From Syntrophomonadaceae bacterium (GTDB lineage Bacteria; Bacillota; DSM-12270; Thermacetogeniales; Thermacetogeniaceae): 37,803 bases of DNA. The translations under genes were made by a program, and so were the position numbers. Location of the stretch: assembly GCA_012840385.1 (NCBI GenBank), contig DULK01000051.1, positions 1-37,803 on the forward strand, given 5' to 3'. Shown one piece after another: positions 7,569-15,289 of the stretch. Within the stretch, counting starts at the first letter, position 1, and every line of letters begins with the position of its first letter. Below the pieces are notes generated by a model. It worked only from the letters and a program-made list of their open reading frames with translations. It did no database searches and was not told the DNA's origin.

Positions 7569-9104
7569 ATGGCTGAAAGCGGACAAGCCGGAGAAATTTA
7601 CGTGATCGGGCTCGGGCCGGGGGATGCGCTGGATCTTCCGGCTGCCAACCTCGCCCTGATGCGGGGGCGGGAAGTCTACCTGCGCACCGGCCGCCACCCG
7701 GTTGTGCAGCACCTGAAAGCCGAAGGGGTCGTCCTCCACCCCCTGGATCACTTTTACGAAGAGTCGGCCTCCTTCGACGAGGTCTACCAGAGAATGGCGG
7801 GTTTCCTGATGGGCACCGCAGAGAAGGGGAGCGCCCCCGTGCTTTTTGCGGTTCCCGGGAGCCCCCTGGTGGGGGAGACCGTGGTGCGGCTGCTGCTGGA
7901 AGCCGCCCCCGCAAAAGGGATACGGGTGCGGCTCTGGCCGGCCCCCAGCTTTCTGGAAGCAGTCTGCTCCCGGCTGCATCTGGATCCGGCACAGGGGCTC
8001 CTGGTCCTGGACGCCTTCCGGCTGGGCCCTCTTGCGGTACCGCCCGGGACGGGGGTGCTGATTGCCCAGGTTTACAGCCGCCAGATGGCATCGGAGGTCA
8101 AGCTAACGCTGATGGACCATTTTCCCGACGATCACCAGATCACCGTTGTGTCTGCGGCAGGAATAGGTGGAATCGAAAGGGTTAGAAGGATTCCCCTCTA
8201 CGAGCTGGACCGCCTGGAGGATGTCGACCACCTGACAACGGTTTACGTGCCACCGGCAGCGGGAGAGGTGGCTGCCGGCCCGGGTGTGGCCGTTAAAGGC
8301 ACCGGCACCGTTTATCCCCTCGACCCCCTTGTTGAGGTTATGGAGCGGCTGCTGGGGCCGGGCGGATGTCCCTGGGACCGCCAGCAGACCCACGCCTCTT
8401 TAAAAAAGTATCTGATCGAAGAGGCTTACGAGGTCACGGACGCCATAGACGAAGGGAATATGTATAAACTCTGCGAAGAATTGGGAGACTTATTACTGCA
8501 GGTGGTCTTTCATGCGGCGCTTGCCCAAGAGCGGGGGGATTTCACCCTCCGGGAGGTTGTCGAGGGAATTGTAGAAAAATTAAAGCGCCGCCACCCCCAC
8601 GTCTTCGGGGAGAAAAAAGTAAAAGATGCGACAGAAGTCCTAAAAAATTGGGAGGAGATTAAGCAGGAAGAGGGTGTGCATGGCGAGAAAAGTGTCGGTG
8701 AACGTTCTCTGATGGCAGGAGTGCCGCGTTATCTACCGGCACTTCAGAGGGCGCAGAAGGTCCAGGGCAAGGCGTCTCTGGTCGGGTTCGACTGGACTGA
8801 TGCCTTAAGTGCCGCAGCCAAGCTGGAAGAGGAGTGGCAGGAAGTAAAGGCCGCCTGGGAGGAGGGGGATGAGGATGCGGTACGCCGGGAGATGGGGGAT
8901 CTCCTTTTTGCCGTGGTCAATGTTTGCCGGCTGCTCCGGGTAAACGCCGAGGAAGCACTGCGTGCCGCAGTGGATAAATTTATAAAAAGGTTTCGTTACA
9001 TGGAGGCCAGGGCAGCCGATAGGGGAATTAACCTCCGGGCGCTTTCCCTCCCGGAGCTGGATCTGCTCTGGGAGGAAGCAAAACTGGAGGAACTGAAAAA
9101 ATAA
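7569..9104 (+). CDS. mazG: Tetrapyrrole-methylase/MazG fusion, YabN-like nucleotide pyrophosphohydrolase
   Basis: A 511-residue fusion. Residues about 8-225 form a SAM-dependent tetrapyrrole-methylase-type fold (VIGLGPGDALDLP, VPGSPLVGET). The rest holds two MazG modules, which hydrolyse NTPs to NMP and pyrophosphate. The first has CPWDRQQTHASLKKYLIEE and EELGDLLLQVVFH; the second has LEEEWQEVKAAWEE and EMGDLLFAVVNVCR. The EExxE and ExxD metal ligands are visible. The substrate of the methylase-like part is unknown in the family. This is the architecture of Bacillus YabN, and the position after the flippase preserves that order. ATG 7569 has AAGGA about 10 nt upstream. Confidence 0.95.
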   Translation: MAESGQAGEIYVIGLGPGDALDLPAANLALMRGREVYLRTGRHPVVQHLKAEGVVLHPLDHFYEESASFDEVYQRMAGFLMGTAEKGSAPVLFAVPGSPLVGETVVRLLLEAAPAKGIRVRLWPAPSFLEAVCSRLHLDPAQGLLVLDAFRLGPLAVPPGTGVLIAQVYSRQMASEVKLTLMDHFPDDHQITVVSAAGIGGIERVRRIPLYELDRLEDVDHLTTVYVPPAAGEVAAGPGVAVKGTGTVYPLDPLVEVMERLLGPGGCPWDRQQTHASLKKYLIEEAYEVTDAIDEGNMYKLCEELGDLLLQVVFHAALAQERGDFTLREVVEGIVEKLKRRHPHVFGEKKVKDATEVLKNWEEIKQEEGVHGEKSVGERSLMAGVPRYLPALQRAQKVQGKASLVGFDWTDALSAAAKLEEEWQEVKAAWEEGDEDAVRREMGDLLFAVVNVCRLLRVNAEEALRAAVDKFIKRFRYMEARAADRGINLRALSLPELDLLWEEAKLEELKK

Positions 9105-9112
9105 AAGGTGTG

Positions 9113-9143
9113 TTGACTGCAGGGTCGGAAAAATTTTTATCAT
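9113..9143 (+). promoter_or_regulatory. Likely promoter of the HU gene
   Basis: TTGACT (9113-9118) is a strong -35 match. The -10 is weaker: TTTATC at 17 nt or TATCAT at 19 nt. It lies just after the mazG stop and about 90 nt before the HU start. Confidence 0.45.
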
Positions 9144-9226
9144 TTGATCTCGAAAAAGCAGGAATTCCAACGCAGTTGGCGAATAAGTAGCCGATGATTT
9201 CATAACTCAAAGAAGGAGGGGTTTCG

Positions 9227-9502
9227 TTGAACAAAGCTGAACTGATCAGCAGTGTTGCCGAGAAGGCGGAATTGACGAAAAAGGACGCAGAAAAGGCTGT
9301 GAACGCGGTTTTCGAAACCATTGAGGAAGCACTGGCCGCGGGTGATAAGGTTCAGCTCGTCGGGTTTGGTACCTTCGAGGTACGGGCAAGGGCTGCACGT
9401 ACCGGCCGTAACCCTCAGACAGGAGAGGAAATCCAGATCGCGGCGACCAACGTCCCGGCTTTCCGGGCGGGCAAGGCTTTGAAAGACGCGATCAGCCATT
9501 AA
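9227..9502 (+). CDS. hup: DNA-binding protein HU
   Basis: HU bends and compacts DNA as a dimer in the nucleoid. The 91-residue length is typical. Family sequences are clear: [20 protein letters not shown] at the N-terminus, [20 protein letters not shown] leading into the beta arm, and [21 protein letters not shown] at the arm and C-terminus. The start is TTG, supported by a strong SD (AGAAGGAGGGG). A hairpin terminator downstream at 9592-9622 makes it likely to be monocistronic. Clostridia often carry HU next to mazG. Confidence 0.97.
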   Translation: MNKAELISSVAEKAELTKKDAEKAVNAVFETIEEALAAGDKVQLVGFGTFEVRARAARTGRNPQTGEEIQIAATNVPAFRAGKALKDAISH

Positions 9503-9591
9503 ACCTGTCCTCTAGGAGGGAAGATGATATTATTAAAGGCCTGCTGAGCAGGAGAGCTTGCGATGAAGCGGGACAATTTTATAAACCGGGT

Positions 9592-9622
9592 AAAAAGGTT
9601 CCTCGGCGGACCTTTTTTCTTT
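9592..9622 (+). terminator. Terminator after the HU gene
   Basis: AAAAAGGTTCC pairs with GGACCTTTTTT across TCGGC with one bulged base, and the 3' arm runs into T/C-rich sequence. Confidence 0.75.
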
Positions 9623-9754
9623 TTTCAGCGGGTTTAGTTTTATACCTGTTGGAAATACTACCTTCGGGAGGGTCCATAGGGCAAACTATTCCCCATCTGG
9701 AAATGCGGCGGTCGATGTAAAAACCCGGAAATTCATGCTAAAAGGAGCGATGTT

Positions 9755-10066
9755 GTGACCTGGTTGTGCGCGCTCTTTTCAGTGCTGTTCGGTTCGACCG
9801 GCCAGCTCTACCTTAAACTGGGAAGCGGCAGGCTTTTTGACCTGCACACGCTGGTTGGGATCGCCTTTTATGGAATATCCTTTTTACTCTGGCTCAAGGT
9901 TTTGGCCGCCTGGCCGCTTTCCAGAGCATATCCTTTGTTGGCCGCTAACTTTGTTCTGGTGGCGGCTTTTTCTGCGCTCTTTCTTCACGAGCCCTTTTCC
10001 CTGGGGAGCCTGGTGGGCACCGCCCTGTGCACTCTCGGGGTTTTTTTTATAGGATTGTTCAGGTAA
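9755..10066 (+). CDS. Small four-helix membrane protein, SMR/EamA-like (possible lipid-sugar flippase subunit)
   Basis: A 103-residue protein with four predicted transmembrane helices. It resembles half-size EamA/small multidrug resistance proteins: LFGSTGQLYLKLGSG in helix 1 and PLSRAYPLLAANFVLVAAFS in helix 3. Members such as ArnE/ArnF flip undecaprenyl-phosphate sugars. The neighbours are a GT-C transferase and a GtrB-like polyprenyl-phosphate glycosyltransferase, so a flippase role is more likely here than drug export; that is inferred from context only. GTG 9755 has AAAAGGAG upstream. It probably starts a three-gene operon. Confidence 0.75.
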   Translation: MTWLCALFSVLFGSTGQLYLKLGSGRLFDLHTLVGIAFYGISFLLWLKVLAAWPLSRAYPLLAANFVLVAAFSALFLHEPFSLGSLVGTALCTLGVFFIGLFR

Positions 10067-10135
10067 AAAGATCCGTTATTTCGCACCCCCGATTTTTTAT
10101 GATGCAGGTGTTAAAGTCGAGAAAAAGGAGTTCCA

Positions 10136-11536
10136 ATGGTGAAACGGTATACGGGTCGCCTCCTGTCGGCTCTCCTCTGGTTATCACTCAGTCTTGCCGG
10201 CCTGAGAGGCTGGGGGTTTCTCCGATCTCTGAGGACGGGAGACCCTCCGGTCTGGCGGATGTACGATCCTGCATCCTTTTTATATGGATCATGGCCTTAT
10301 TTTGCGGTCGTAATGGTTTTGAACGCGGGGCTTTACCTTTGGGAAGTGAAGCATTACAGGCCGGAGCCTTTGAAGCGCATCCTTTTTTGGGTGGGAATGC
10401 TTGGATTGGCAGCCCTCGCCCTGTATCCCGTCGGATCTAAAGACCTTTTCGGGTACGCTGCCTACGCCCGCCTGCATGCCCATTACGGAATGAACCCCTA
10501 TCTGGCCCGGGTTGCGGATGTGGTGGCCTTTCGCAAGGATCTCTTTCTGAAGAACATGTTCTGGGTACAGCACGGCACTCCTTACGGCCCCGTCTGGACC
10601 TGGCTGGCCTTTGCCACCTATCGCATGATCGCTCCCTTCGGTCTGCTCCCCCTGCTTTTCAGCTACAAGATTACCGGTTTGCTGGCACACCTTTCGGTGA
10701 CGGCGATGGCCTACAGGGTTGGCGAGTTGCTCTCCCCCGGACGCGGACCACAGGCAGCGGTGCTGTATGGTTTCAATCCCCTTGCCATTTTTGAACTGGT
10801 TGCCAACGGACACAACGACGGCTTGGGCATCTTGCTGCTGCTCGTCTCCCTGTGGCTGATGCTCCGGGCACGTCGGGGTGAGGGATTTCTGTTCGCCGGG
10901 CTGGCCAATGTTTACAAGCTGAGCGCAGGCCTGGTGGCCCCGTTTATATTATGGATGACGGTCAGAAAGGGGAAGTGGCGAACAGCCGTAGCCGGGGCCG
11001 GCGTGATCGTTCTTGTGTTTATAACCATGTATCTGCCCTTTTGGAACGGGGGTGCGATCTTTACCGGGTTGCTGACAACAGTTGGCGGGTATTACAGCAA
11101 CTCTCTTCCTGTCCTGCCGTATTTCCTGGGATATCCGAAAGAACTGGTCGGCGGCTTTCACCTGGCAGGCCTGCTTGCCTTCATTTTATGTTATATCTTG
11201 CTTCTCTACTGGACCGGCAGGGGAAGCAGGGATACTTTGCCGGTGGCCTCAGGCCTGGGGTTCATAGCTTATTTTCTGCTCGGGGCGGGGGTGGTGCACC
11301 GCTGGTATTACCTGTGGCCACTGGCGCTGATGGTTGCCGTTCCCCAGAGCCCGTGGACGAGGATGGTTGTCCGGCAAACGCTGCTTCTGGTGCTCAGCTA
11401 CACCTTGCTGTTTGCTTTGAAAGGGAGGGTGATCGACCTTTTCACCTATTTTTTAGTCCTGGCGCCGGTAACCATCATGGCGGTGCGCCGGTTGGGCCGG
11501 AATCCCATAGGAGGTACTCAAGAAAAGCCGGTGTAG
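10136..11536 (+). CDS. Polytopic GT-C glycosyltransferase, MptB-like
   Basis: A 466-residue integral membrane protein with roughly 11-13 hydrophobic helices. Family-like features include GSKDLFGYAAYARL with the acidic residue in the first external loop, followed by HYGMNPYL, PYGPVW and NPLAIFELVANGHNDG. These recall polyprenol-phosphomannose-dependent mannosyltransferases (MptB) and related GT-C enzymes, which take a sugar from a polyprenyl-phosphate donor on the outer membrane face. The adjacent GtrB-like enzyme would make that donor and the SMR-like protein could flip it. ATG 10136 follows AAAAAGGAG. Sugar and acceptor cannot be told from sequence. Confidence 0.72.
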   Translation: MVKRYTGRLLSALLWLSLSLAGLRGWGFLRSLRTGDPPVWRMYDPASFLYGSWPYFAVVMVLNAGLYLWEVKHYRPEPLKRILFWVGMLGLAALALYPVGSKDLFGYAAYARLHAHYGMNPYLARVADVVAFRKDLFLKNMFWVQHGTPYGPVWTWLAFATYRMIAPFGLLPLLFSYKITGLLAHLSVTAMAYRVGELLSPGRGPQAAVLYGFNPLAIFELVANGHNDGLGILLLLVSLWLMLRARRGEGFLFAGLANVYKLSAGLVAPFILWMTVRKGKWRTAVAGAGVIVLVFITMYLPFWNGGAIFTGLLTTVGGYYSNSLPVLPYFLGYPKELVGGFHLAGLLAFILCYILLLYWTGRGSRDTLPVASGLGFIAYFLLGAGVVHRWYYLWPLALMVAVPQSPWTRMVVRQTLLLVLSYTLLFALKGRVIDLFTYFLVLAPVTIMAVRRLGRNPIGGTQEKPV

Positions 11537-11569
11537 GGTGAATTTAAGAACATAGCGGAGGCTGACCTT

Positions 11570-12580
11570 ATGCACAAGACCGTCGATTTTTCCGTCGTTA
11601 TTCCGGTTTACAACGAAGAAGAGGTTATCTACCAGACCTACTGCAGGTTGAAACAGGTAATGAATGCCGCTCCAGGGAGCTATGAACTGATCTTTGTGGA
11701 CGACGGCAGCACAGACGCCTCGAGGGAGATACTGAGGGGCTTGTCGGAGCAGGACGGCGATGTCAGGCTGCTGGTTTTTTCAAGGAATTTCGGGCACCAG
11801 GCGGCCATCAGCGCCGGGATGGATTATGCCGAAGGGAGGGCCATCGTGGTCATCGATGCCGACCTGCAGGACCCGCCCGAGGTTGTCCTGGAGATGATCA
11901 AAAAGTGGAAAGAAGGATATGACGTGGTTTACGGCAAAAGGATTAAGAGAGAGGGGGAGACCTTTTTCAAAAAGGCGACGGCGGCCGTTTTTTACCGGCT
12001 GTTGAGAAGGCTGGCCGGCTACGATCTGCCTCCCGATGTCGGCGATTTCCGGCTGATTGACAGGAAGGTCTGCGATGCTTTGAAGGGGTTCCGGGAGAAA
12101 AGCCGGTACCTGCGCGGCCTCATCAGCTGGATGGGGTTCCGGCAGGGGGAGGTGGAGTATGTGAGAGAGAGGAGGCAGGCGGGGGTGACCAAATACACCC
12201 TGGAAAAGATGCTGAAGCTGGCCTTCGATGCCATTGCCTCTTTTTCTTACAAGCCCCTGAAGGCTGCTTCTTATCTCGGCGTTTTCCTTTGCTTTGCCGG
12301 ACTGGTTTTTCCGGTGGTCCTGATCAACCTCCGGTTCTTTGCCGGAGTCGCCGTCGGCGGATGGGTATACCTTGGGGCGATCAATCTGTTTTTCAACGGG
12401 GTATTATTGATAGCCCTGGGGATTATGGGTGAATACATAGGCCGGATTTACGAGGAGGCCAAGGACAGGCCGCTGTACATCGTGGCGGATCAGGCCGGTT
12501 TTTCCCGTGGGGCCGTGAGCAGGGGGAAGGAACACCGTGCCGTGCCGGGGGAGCGCCGCGGTTTCAGCCGGGTAAAGTAA
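11570..12580 (+). CDS. GT2 polyprenyl-phosphate glycosyltransferase (GtrB/DPM1-like)
   Basis: A 336-residue family 2 glycosyltransferase. It should move a sugar from a nucleotide donor onto undecaprenyl phosphate at the inner membrane face. The catalytic domain shows SVVIPVYNEEEVIYQTY, DDGSTDAS, DADLQDPPE (the metal-binding DxD region) and DVGDFRLIDRKV. Two C-terminal hydrophobic segments (about 230-255 and 265-290) match the GtrB membrane anchor. SD GCGGAGG precedes ATG 11570. It follows the GT-C gene by 33 nt and completes a donor-flippase-transferase set. The last 35 residues are basic and look unstructured. Repeat A begins about 60 nt after the stop. Confidence 0.92.
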   Translation: MHKTVDFSVVIPVYNEEEVIYQTYCRLKQVMNAAPGSYELIFVDDGSTDASREILRGLSEQDGDVRLLVFSRNFGHQAAISAGMDYAEGRAIVVIDADLQDPPEVVLEMIKKWKEGYDVVYGKRIKREGETFFKKATAAVFYRLLRRLAGYDLPPDVGDFRLIDRKVCDALKGFREKSRYLRGLISWMGFRQGEVEYVRERRQAGVTKYTLEKMLKLAFDAIASFSYKPLKAASYLGVFLCFAGLVFPVVLINLRFFAGVAVGGWVYLGAINLFFNGVLLIALGIMGEYIGRIYEEAKDRPLYIVADQAGFSRGAVSRGKEHRAVPGERRGFSRVK

Positions 12581-12637
12581 GGGGACCGGTTTGTTTCCGC
12601 TCGCTCCCGATCGCGTCCCGGACATCTGCCCTGGAAA

Positions 12638-12900
12638 TACATCAAGTTCACCCGCCGGTCTACCGCTCGACTCCCGATTCCAGGCCGGACAGGACGACGG
12701 CTCGCTTCGGGACAGCTCTGGGATGCTGCGTAACAAGTTGCGACCTGCTTCTGTCAAACGCAGCGTTTGGCCTCGCTGCAAATCCATTCCATCGCAGATC
12801 AAGAGGTGCCTGTACTCGCATCCCGACCTGTCATCCTCGCTTCGCCTGTCCTGTTACCCGGCCTTCCATAGGTCGCTCGCCGGTAGACCTGTCGGGTATT
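12638..12900 (+). repeat. Repeat A, copy A1 (complete reference copy)
   Basis: About 263 nt without a gene. The outer arms contain CCGGTCTACCG (left) and CGGTAGACC (right). An inner pair GGGACAG/CTGTCC encloses a core with hairpins CAAACGC-A-GCGTTTG and CGTAAC-AA-GTTGCG. The same sequence occurs in reverse at 37616-37803, and broken copies occur at 14718-15150 and 18173-18390. A 114-codon frame crosses A1 but is not kept in the other copies. Confidence 0.85.
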
Positions 12901-12951
12901 TTCATCCTCTGTTGGTGCCGCCGGAGGCGGCGTGATGGTCTGTCCTGAAAA
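12901..12951 (+). repeat. Repeat C, copy C3
   Basis: The sequence TTCATCCTCTGTTGG is followed by the hairpin GCCGCC-GGA-GGCGGC and GTGATGGTCTGTCCTG. It joins A1 to B3 in the order A-C-B, also seen at 18173-18819. Confidence 0.75.
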
Positions 12952-12960
12952 GTTGTCCAC

Positions 12961-13160
12961 GTTTATCCTAGCGCTTGCTCCCGGACTCCGGTTTAACTCG
13001 CTTATAACGCGTCGTAGACGGCAGCCGACCGGCTCCTATGACGCCGTCCATGGCGCAGAGTCGCCTATCAAATTCCTGTTTCGCTTCGGCTGCCGTTAGC
13101 TGCTCCTTCGTCAAGGGCGAGTAACAACCTCTGTAAGGTTGCTGCGCTGCAAGGATAAAC
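12961..13160 (+). repeat. Repeat B, copy B3 (complete)
   Basis: The ends are GTTTATCCTAGC (12961-12972) and GCAAGGATAAAC (13149-13160), which is inverted with one mismatch. Compared with B2, the outer stem reads GTTTATC/GATAAAC instead of GGTTATC/GATAACC, changed on both sides. The small hairpin CAACCT-CTGTA-AGGTTG is fully paired here, where B2 has CAACCTCCGTAGGTCG. The copy ends about 40 nt before rqcP. Confidence 0.87.
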
Positions 13161-13202
13161 CACTATGTCGGGGATAAATTAGTTATTGGGAGGGGAGAGA
13201 GA

Positions 13203-13481
13203 TTGCGGTTGGACAAGTTTTTGCAGGTAAGCCGGCTGATCAAGCGCCGGGCAAGCGCCAACGAGGCCTGCGACGCCGGGCGGGTGCAGGTCAACGGAAG
13301 GGTGGCCAAGGCGGGGAGTGCGGTTAAACCCGGGGACGTGATCACCCTCACCTGGGGAAGAAGGATGATCCAGGTGGAGGTCCTGGAGGTGCCGGAGAGG
13401 GCGATTCCCGCCGCCCAGGCCAGGAGTATTTACAGGCTTATCCGCGAAGAAAAGGCCCTGGCCGAAGACGAAGGCTTATAA
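13203..13481 (+). CDS. rqcP: S4-domain ribosome quality control protein RqcP (YabO)
   Basis: A 92-residue protein made mostly of an S4 RNA-binding domain: MRLDKFLQVSRLIKRRASAN, then ACDAGRVQVNGRVAK and VKPGDVITL. RqcP/YabO acts with RqcH on stalled 50S subunits to add alanine tails. The C-terminal extension, rich in charged residues, is normal. The start is TTG with GGGAGGGGAGAGA just upstream. In Bacillus yabO directly follows yabN; here an HU gene, three glycosylation genes and repeats A1-C3-B3 lie between them. yabP, yabQ and divIC do not follow. Confidence 0.92.
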   Translation: MRLDKFLQVSRLIKRRASANEACDAGRVQVNGRVAKAGSAVKPGDVITLTWGRRMIQVEVLEVPERAIPAAQARSIYRLIREEKALAEDEGL

Positions 13482-13515
13482 ATAAATATACTGCCTCCGG
13501 ATCATAATAAACATC

Positions 13516-13634
13516 GGGTAAATTTAAAGCTCGCCCGGCACTTAATTGAGCTTCGTTGGCCGAGACAAACACAAAGTTTATTCCCCCTGCAGTACCGTTG
13601 AGTGCCGGGTCGCTTCGCTCTTTAAATTTAACCC
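13516..13634 (+). repeat. E module E1 inside an AAATTT-type stem
   Basis: The outer arms GGGTAAATTTAAAG (13516-13529) and CTTTAAATTTAACCC (13620-13634) are complementary apart from one extra T. They enclose the E module at 13534-13609 (76 nt), bounded by CCCGGCACTTAA and TTGAGTGCCGGG. It fills the gap between rqcP and spoIID. E1 is the shortest E module found. Confidence 0.75.
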
Positions 13635-13690
13635 CACGGGCAAACCATCTTGTTATTTTAAGTGCTCTAATATGATACGGAGGTTGTGTT

Positions 13691-14668
13691 ATGGAACAGA
13701 AAAGGCGGTCGCGGATCTTAACTGTAGCAGTGCTCGGGGTTCTGGCGGTGGTGGCCTTTGCGGGAATGCTCTCCCGGTTAGGGCTCCAGGCGAGGAAGCC
13801 GCTTCCGGGCGCGGGGGAGGATGGGTTCCGTTTCAAGGAGCCTACCATAACCCTTTATGTCAGTGAAACCGGGCAGAAAAAGAGCATCAAGATCGAAGAT
13901 TACATCGCCGGGGTAGTGGCGGCGGAGACGGAGCCCGGCTGGCCGCGGGAAGCGCTGGCGGCGCAGGCCATTCTGGCCCGCACCTTTACCCTTCAGAAGA
14001 TCAAGTACGAGAAAGGGGTTCCGCAGCACGGAGCGGACGCTTCCACGAGCACCGAGGAATTCCAGGCCTACGATCCTTCCCGCATCACCACCAACATTCG
14101 CCAGGCGGTGGCCATGACCCGGGGAATGGTGATCAGGTACAAGGGGCGGTATATCCGGGCGTGGTTCCACTCGAATGCGGGCGGAAAAACCGCAACTGCC
14201 GTGGAAGGGCTGGATTTCAGAAAGGAGCCTACCCCCTACATTGCAGTAGTCTCCGACCCCGGTCAGAAGGTGGCACCTCCTGAGGAACGCCGCTGGACGG
14301 CTTATTTTCCGCTGGAAACCGTCCGCGCTGCCGTCATGAAGCAGACCGGAAAGGACCCCGGCCCGGTTACCTCTGCTGCTGTTGCCCGGCGGGGCCCCTC
14401 GGGAAGGGCAACCCTGATCCGGATCGGAAATACCACCATCAGCGGGCCCGCCCTGCGGTTGGGTTTGGGGGCCGAGCGGATGAAGTCGACTCTGCTGGAT
14501 CGCCTGGAGGTGCGCGGTGGCCAGCTGGTAATATCCGGCCGCGGGCGGGGGCACGGGGTCGGCATGAGCCAGTGGGGTGCCTACTACCTGGCGAAACAGG
14601 GAAAAACTCCGGTGGATATTATCAAATACTATTTCAAAGGGGTTACGGTAGATAAGATCTGGCGTTGA
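13691..14668 (+). CDS. spoIID: Stage II sporulation protein D (SpoIID/LytB-type lytic transglycosylase)
   Basis: SpoIID cleaves peptidoglycan with SpoIIM and SpoIIP during engulfment. The 325-residue protein has one N-terminal membrane segment (LTVAVLGVLAVVAFAGML) and an extracytoplasmic SpoIID domain. Family motifs are IEDYIAGVVAAETEPGWPRE with the catalytic-type glutamate, EALAAQAILARTF, FHSNAGGKTA, GRGRGHGVGMSQWGAYYLA and the end KYYFKGVTV. ATG 13691 has CGGAGG upstream. The length is close to Bacillus SpoIID (343). A terminator lies about 540 nt downstream, beyond nested repeats. Confidence 0.93.
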   Translation: MEQKRRSRILTVAVLGVLAVVAFAGMLSRLGLQARKPLPGAGEDGFRFKEPTITLYVSETGQKKSIKIEDYIAGVVAAETEPGWPREALAAQAILARTFTLQKIKYEKGVPQHGADASTSTEEFQAYDPSRITTNIRQAVAMTRGMVIRYKGRYIRAWFHSNAGGKTATAVEGLDFRKEPTPYIAVVSDPGQKVAPPEERRWTAYFPLETVRAAVMKQTGKDPGPVTSAAVARRGPSGRATLIRIGNTTISGPALRLGLGAERMKSTLLDRLEVRGGQLVISGRGRGHGVGMSQWGAYYLAKQGKTPVDIIKYYFKGVTVDKIWR

Positions 14669-14796
14669 CGTCGTCTCGCAGTAACCCGCCCGGCGAGTTC
14701 AACCCGGCACTGATATCATCAACAAGTTCACCGGCGGTCTACCGCCCGGTTCCCGATTCCAGGCCGGACATGACGACGAAGCCGCAACTCCGTAAC

Positions 14797-15086
14797 GGGC
14801 GAAATTTAAACACTTGCTCTCGGACTCCGGTTGAACTCGCTTATAGCGCGTCGCAGACGGCAGCCGAGCGGCTCCTATGACGCCATCCATGGCGCATAGT
14901 CGCCTGGCTCCCCCACACTCAATGGCACTTTTTCTGTAACGAGATAATTAATAACAGCCAGTTCGAATGAATGTTAAAGGGTAGATTCCCTTTGAGTGCG
15001 GGGTCGCTTCGGCTGCCGTTAGCTGCTCCTTCGTCGAGGGCGGGATAACAACCTCCGTAGGTCGCTCGTTATTTTAAATTTCGCCC
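14797..15086 (+). repeat. Repeat B, copy B4, with replaced outer stem
   Basis: B4 keeps the inner B structure, but its usual ends (TTATCCTTGC/GCAAGGATAA) are replaced by GGGCGAAATTTAAA (14797-14810) and TTTAAATTTCGCCC (15073-15086). These are perfect 14-nt inverted repeats. Both sides changed together. The E2 module lies within it, so the locus is E in B in A. Confidence 0.85.
14911..15003 (+). repeat. E module E2 (93 nt, inside B4)
   Basis: The bounds are CCCCACACTCAA (14911-14922) and TTGAGTGCGGGG (14992-15003), with one mismatch. The AT-rich core is recognisably homologous to the reverse complement of E4: both contain TTAATAACA, CGAATGAA and TTAAAGG in the same order. It occupies the place of the small variable hairpin of B between GTCGCCT and CGCTTCGGCTG. 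Confidence 0.85.
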
Positions 15087-15209
15087 TACGATCAATTTCC
15101 GCATCCCCTGTAAATCCTCACTTCGCCTGTCCTGTTACACGGTCATCCTTTTAAGTTGACCGCTGTTTTTAAATTTCGCCTCAGGATGAGATTAATTAGA
15201 CTAAAAGTG

Positions 15210-15246
15210 GCCTGTATCATGAACCCGGTGTTACAGGCTTTTTTTA
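15210..15246 (+). terminator. Terminator upstream of the SLH gene
   Basis: GCCTGTA (15210-15216) pairs with TACAGGC (15232-15238), followed by TTTTTTTA. It either ends spoIID transcription or acts as a leader terminator for the SLH gene 44 nt further on. Confidence 0.7.
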
Positions 15247-15289
15247 TTGCAGAGAAGGATTTTCTCAAAGCAATGCCGAAGTTTACAAG

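Larger units (their letters stand above)
14718..15150 (+). repeat. Repeat A, copy A4, split by an inserted B copy
   Basis: The left part of A (about 14718-14796) ends at CTCCGTAAC. The right part resumes near 15087 with CGCATCCCCTGTAAATCCTC, followed by CTTCGCCTGTCCTGTTAC, matching A1 12815-12856. The B4 copy sits between them. In A1 the corresponding point is the tip of the CGTAAC-AA-GTTGCG hairpin. After 15150 A is degraded, and an AAATTT-type half stem (TTTAAATTTCGCC, near 15165-15177) follows. Confidence 0.75.

Noticed and set aside
9563-9637. 24-codon ORF (MKRDNFINRVKRFLGG...) with GGAGAG upstream, after the HU gene
   Set aside because: It spans the HU terminator hairpin and its T run, so it is unlikely to be transcribed through; no homologue recognised.
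12591-12935. 114-codon frame across repeat A1, and similar frames at 7306-7515, 14665-14880, 18335-18658 and 37486-37719
   Set aside because: All lie in the A, B, C and E repeats; frames are not conserved between copies, while stems are. Non-coding.
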